Assembly: GCF_007860075.1 (NCBI RefSeq)
Contig: NZ_SJPP01000001.1
Location: forward strand, 3,383,490-3,447,489
DNA length: 64,000 bases
Direction of reading: 5' to 3'
From: Symmachiella macrocystis
GTDB taxonomy: Bacteria; Planctomycetota; Planctomycetia; Planctomycetales; Planctomycetaceae
Made by a program: the position numbers and the translations under genes. Below are positions 59,233 to 64,000 of this stretch, piece after piece (position 1 is the stretch's first letter; each line of letters opens with the position of its first letter). Below the pieces are notes generated by a model. It was not told the origin of the DNA, ran no database searches, and saw nothing but the letters and a program-made list of their open reading frames with translations.

Positions 59233-60099
59233 ATGAAAAAACACACATTGGCTTGTTGGATTTGTACGTTGCTCGCACTTTGCTTTTCGGTGCGAATCGC
59301 CGCCGGCGCAGAGGAGGCCGAAAAGGTCATCACGCCGACGGATGCTCCGATCGTGCTGTTTAACGGCAAGGATCTGACGAATTTTTATACCTGGTTGCAG
59401 GATACGAAACGTGAAGATCCTCGCAAGGTCTTCACCGTAACCAAAGAAGCCGATGGAACGCCGGTGATCCGCGCTTCAGGAGACGGGTTTGGCGGAATTG
59501 TGACGAAGGATAAATATACCAATTACCACTTGGTGGTCGAGTACCGCTGGGGTGAGCTGACCTGGGGCCAACGGAAAATGGCAGCAAAGGACAGCGGCGT
59601 CCTGTTGCACTGCAACGGCGACGATGGCAATTACAACGAGGGTGGTGGAAACTCACCCTGGATGGCGGGTATCGAGTGCCAGATCATCGAAGGGGGCGTC
59701 GGCGATTTTCTCGTGTTGGGAGGAACCGACAACGACGGGACCAAACGTGTCCCCAAACTGACCTGCGAGTTCGTCAAAGACCGTGACGGCGAAGCCGTTT
59801 GGAAAAAAGGCGGCGAGAAGCAGGCTTTCACCAGTGGACGCATCAATTGGTTCGGGCGCGACCCTGATTGGAAAGACGAATTGGGGATTCGTTTTGAGCA
59901 AGACAAAGACAGCCCGGGTCAAAAATGGACTCGGTTGGAATGCATTTGCGACGGTGGGAAGATCACCAATATTGTGAACGGGACCGTCGTTAACTATGGC
60001 GAGATGGCGGAACCGGAATCCGGCAAGCTGATGTTCCAATCCGAAGGCGCCGAGATCTTCTTTCGCAAAATCGAATTGCATCCGCTGAAAAAAGAATAA
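59233..60099 (+). CDS. Secreted DUF1080 (3-keto-disaccharide hydrolase-type) protein
   Basis: 288 aa. Signal peptide (MKKHTLACWICTLLALCFS, cleavage near AGAEEA). Concanavalin-like beta-sandwich of DUF1080: LFNGKDLTNFYTWLQ, GIVTKDKYTNYHLVVEYRWG, DSGVLLHCNGDDGNYNE, WMAGIECQIIEGGVGDFLVL, and C-terminal GKLMFQSEGAEIFFRKIE. Members hydrolyse 3-keto-glycosides in Bacteroidetes-type pathways or bind sugars; many paralogues occur in planctomycetes. Gamma-glutamyltransferase follows after 57 bp on the same strand, so co-transcription is possible. Divergent from the sialidase operon across 270 bp. Confidence 0.88.
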   Translation: MKKHTLACWICTLLALCFSVRIAAGAEEAEKVITPTDAPIVLFNGKDLTNFYTWLQDTKREDPRKVFTVTKEADGTPVIRASGDGFGGIVTKDKYTNYHLVVEYRWGELTWGQRKMAAKDSGVLLHCNGDDGNYNEGGGNSPWMAGIECQIIEGGVGDFLVLGGTDNDGTKRVPKLTCEFVKDRDGEAVWKKGGEKQAFTSGRINWFGRDPDWKDELGIRFEQDKDSPGQKWTRLECICDGGKITNIVNGTVVNYGEMAEPESGKLMFQSEGAEIFFRKIELHPLKKE

Positions 60100-60156
60100 G
60101 CTGCGCCGCATAACGCTGTTTTGTTTTGATTCGCTCTTGACGAAAAACGCATCCAG

Positions 60157-61776
60157 ATGTCCCATGCCGACAAATGGGCGCGCACGCGTCCCACGATCAG
60201 CGGTTTGCACGGCGCCGTCGCCTCGGCGCACCCCTTGGCCTCGCAAGCGGGGTTGGATGTTCTTCGCAGCGGCGGAAACGCGGTCGATGCGATTGCCGCG
60301 ACTGCTGCGACGCTGGCTGTCGTCGAGCCGTACATGAGCGGACCGGGTGGCGTTGGGTTTCTACTGTTACACAAAGCCGACGGCACGACGCGGGTGTTGA
60401 ATTTTAGCGGCAATACACCAGCCGCCGGCACGCCCGATCAATTCACTCCGGAATCACATGAGTGTGGTCCGCGGGCTTGTTTGATTCCCGGCAACCTTGC
60501 TGGTTGGCTGGAAGCGGTCGAACGTGAGGGGACTTTAAAACGCAGCGACATCTTTGCCGCGGCGATACGTCATGCCGAGGATGGGTTTCCGCTGCATCCG
60601 ACGAACGTGCACTTTTTGAAGATTTGCACACCACGACTCAACGACACGGGGCAACGGGTTTTTGCGACGGTACCGCATCGTATCGGCGCGGTGCTCAAAC
60701 AACCCGACTTGGCGAACAGCTACCGGCAGATCGTCGACGAAGGAGCGGAGACCTTTTATCGAGGCGAATTGGCTGGCAAGATCGCCGAGCATATTCAATC
60801 GCAAGACGGCCTGCTCAGCCGTGAGGATCTGGCGAACTATCGTCCGGAGTGGGAATCACCAATTGGGGTCGATTATCGCGGCACGCAGGTGAAGACCTGT
60901 CCGCCGAATAATGAAGGCTTTCAGATCCTGCAGCAACTGCGCATGTTGGAGTCGTTCGACTTAGGCGAAATGGGGCACAATTCGGCCGATTACATTCAGC
61001 TGGTCAGCGAAGCAATCAAACTGGCTGTAGCGGATCGTATTGCAAACAACGGCGATCCCAAGTTATGTGAAATTCCGCTCGAGCGATTGCTGAGCGACGA
61101 CTACATCGCCGAGCGTCGAAGCCTGATCAACCGCACGTGGGCCTCACACAGTGAAGGGGAACGTTGGTTTGGTCCCCGCGATGAGGCAACCGTCGGTCCC
61201 GGGCGAATCAATGGCATGACCACGCACATGGCGGCGGTGGACGAAGCGGGCAATGTGGCCAGTATTACACAGTCGTTGGGGAATGGTTTTGGCAGCGGGG
61301 TGATGATTCCCGGTACGGGAATTGTTCTGAACAATTTTGCCTGGTGGTGCGAAATCGATCCCGCTTGTCCGACTCCGAATTTGATTGCTCCCGGCAAACG
61401 CTGGTCGAGTTGCATGGCGCCGCTGCACGCGTTTCGCGACGGTCGGTTTTGGTTTTCGGTGGCGACACCGGGGAGCTGGGGGATTTTGCAGACGACGATG
61501 CAGATGTTCTTAAACGTCGCCGAATTCGGTGCCGATCTGCAAGCGGCAATCGAAGCACCGCGGTTTCGCGTGTGGGAGCGGACGCGGATGCAAATTGAAA
61601 CGCGGATTCCCCGTGCCGTTCGCGATCAACTCACACGTCGACACCACGCACTGGAACCGGTCGGAGATTTCTCGCCGTTGGTCGGTGGCGGGCAAGGGGT
61701 CATGATCGATCCGGAGTCGGGCGCACGAATGGCAGCCGCCGACCCTCGCCGCGACGGCTATGCGCTGGCGTACTAA
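60157..61776 (+). CDS. ggt: Gamma-glutamyltransferase family protein (Ntn hydrolase)
   Basis: 539 aa. Family marks: AVASAHPLASQAGLDVLRSG, GNAVDAIAATAATLAVVEP, GPGGVGFLLLHKADGTTR, and the autoprocessing site before the Thr nucleophile at GMTTHMAAVDEAGNVASIT, then QSLGNGFGSGVMIPGTGIVL and a C-terminal AIEAPRFRVW. Processing gives two chains that cleave gamma-glutamyl bonds (glutathione) or related amides. Unlike most such enzymes, no signal peptide is seen at the start, so it may act in the cytosol, and its natural substrate may be another amide. 57 bp after the DUF1080 gene. Confidence 0.88.
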   Translation: MSHADKWARTRPTISGLHGAVASAHPLASQAGLDVLRSGGNAVDAIAATAATLAVVEPYMSGPGGVGFLLLHKADGTTRVLNFSGNTPAAGTPDQFTPESHECGPRACLIPGNLAGWLEAVEREGTLKRSDIFAAAIRHAEDGFPLHPTNVHFLKICTPRLNDTGQRVFATVPHRIGAVLKQPDLANSYRQIVDEGAETFYRGELAGKIAEHIQSQDGLLSREDLANYRPEWESPIGVDYRGTQVKTCPPNNEGFQILQQLRMLESFDLGEMGHNSADYIQLVSEAIKLAVADRIANNGDPKLCEIPLERLLSDDYIAERRSLINRTWASHSEGERWFGPRDEATVGPGRINGMTTHMAAVDEAGNVASITQSLGNGFGSGVMIPGTGIVLNNFAWWCEIDPACPTPNLIAPGKRWSSCMAPLHAFRDGRFWFSVATPGSWGILQTTMQMFLNVAEFGADLQAAIEAPRFRVWERTRMQIETRIPRAVRDQLTRRHHALEPVGDFSPLVGGGQGVMIDPESGARMAAADPRRDGYALAY

Positions 61777-61829
61777 CTGTTTTGATGGCACTGTTGGACA
61801 AGCCAGCAGCGGCACCCAAAGCGGGTGAT

Positions 61830-63644
<1,815 letters not shown>

Positions 63645-63876
63645 GCGGCTTCGTGAAGTTCGTTCCAAGGTGAAAAAATGTACCGAATCGTGTCCGGCGT
63701 CCCGGTCACTGTGTAACACTCCCACGACCGCCGTGCAATACTCGCGATCCATAATACGGGCGATCAACGGTCCGTCGCGCTTGCGAAAATCCCCCGCTGT
63801 CGCCAACATGGAATGCAGTGATGTTGACCCGACGCAACGCGCCCTCTCCTGAATCCCCCACCCGCGGAGTCCGAAT

Positions 63877-64000
63877 ATGGTTTCAGTAAAACACGTCCTT
63901 GTGTGTGCCTGCCTGACGTCAGCGTGCTGCGTAACGAGTTGGGCCGGCGAAAATTGGCCCAATTATCGCGGTCCCTCCGAACAAGGTTTGACCGATGCCG
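63877..64000 (+). CDS. PQQ-type beta-propeller protein, N-terminal part (cut by window edge)
   Basis: 41 codons visible from ATG 63877. Signal peptide MVSVKHVLVCACLTSAC with cleavage near SWAGEN, then NWPNYRGPSEQGLTDA. The WPxxRGPxxxG phrase right after the signal peptide is the usual start of planctomycete outer-membrane-protein-assembly BamB-like / PQQ-binding-like beta-propeller proteins. The rest lies beyond the window; function cannot be narrowed further. Confidence 0.8.
   Translation, partial: MVSVKHVLVCACLTSACCVTSWAGENWPNYRGPSEQGLTDA

Overview
The window looks like a chromosomal segment of a planctomycete (Planctomycetota, probably class Planctomycetia). Indicators are a secreted sulfatase, a DUF1080 protein, a TPR/FG-GAP/ASPIC-UnbV protein, a secreted sialidase-like protein, a secreted CCAP-repeat cysteine-rich protein, a short sigma-70 factor without region 3, and a PQQ-propeller-type protein with the WPNYRGP start. 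These are typical of the phylum; the genus cannot be fixed from sequence reading alone. About 56 protein genes are supported. I found no rRNA, tRNA, CRISPR array, transposase or prophage.

Layout. 0-2 kb: MCE/PqiB-like (cut by the left edge) and PqiA-like lipid-transport genes, minus strand. 2-7.3 kb: a plus-strand run with an inactive ketosynthase (chain-length-factor-like), an active ketosynthase, a 3-hydroxyacyl-CoA dehydrogenase, then a D-threonine-aldolase/D-serine-dehydratase-like enzyme. 7.3-13.6 kb: Uma2 nuclease, TrkH, a PDZ protein, a small secreted protein, a dimethylformamidase-beta-like protein, a coiled-coil peptide and a CDGSH protein. 13.6-20.9 kb: secreted alpha/beta hydrolase, glycyl-tRNA synthetase, sulfatase, a metal-site-degenerate phosphodiesterase homologue, HU. 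21.4-23.3 kb: repeat-rich stretch holding an unusual CsrA and two small membrane proteins. 23.4-27.6 kb: CRTAC1-like protein and sigma factor. 28.2-31.4 kb: DUF997, sodium:solute symporter and amidohydrolase operon. 31.5-45 kb: small proteins, MBL hydrolase, acyl-CoA ligase, duplicated membrane protein, old yellow enzyme, squalene-cyclase-like protein, CCAP protein, SpoIIE phosphatase, MaoC hydratase with a second ligase. 45.5-53.4 kb: ceramidase-like protein, then a six-gene minus-strand cluster: LolD/MacB-type ATPase, permease with a His-rich loop, two DUF3299-like proteins and two tandem secreted ACPFC paralogues. 53.8-64 kb: lipase-like hydrolase, an unknown gene pair, sialidase, DUF1080, gamma-glutamyltransferase, ABC-F ATPase and the start of a PQQ-propeller protein.

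How it fits together. Acyl metabolism recurs (ketosynthase pair, hydroxyacyl-CoA dehydrogenase, two ligases, MaoC, old yellow enzyme, ceramidase-like protein), as does secreted degradation or scavenging (sulfatase, sialidase, DUF1080, esterases, gamma-glutamyltransferase). The most system-like block is 46.8-53.4 kb, which I read as a planctomycete version of the zinc-regulated ABC systems of Pseudomonas (ZrmABCD) and Vibrio (ZrgABCDE). Intergenic spaces carry several dispersed inverted repeats, including long hairpins with 12-20 bp perfect ends.
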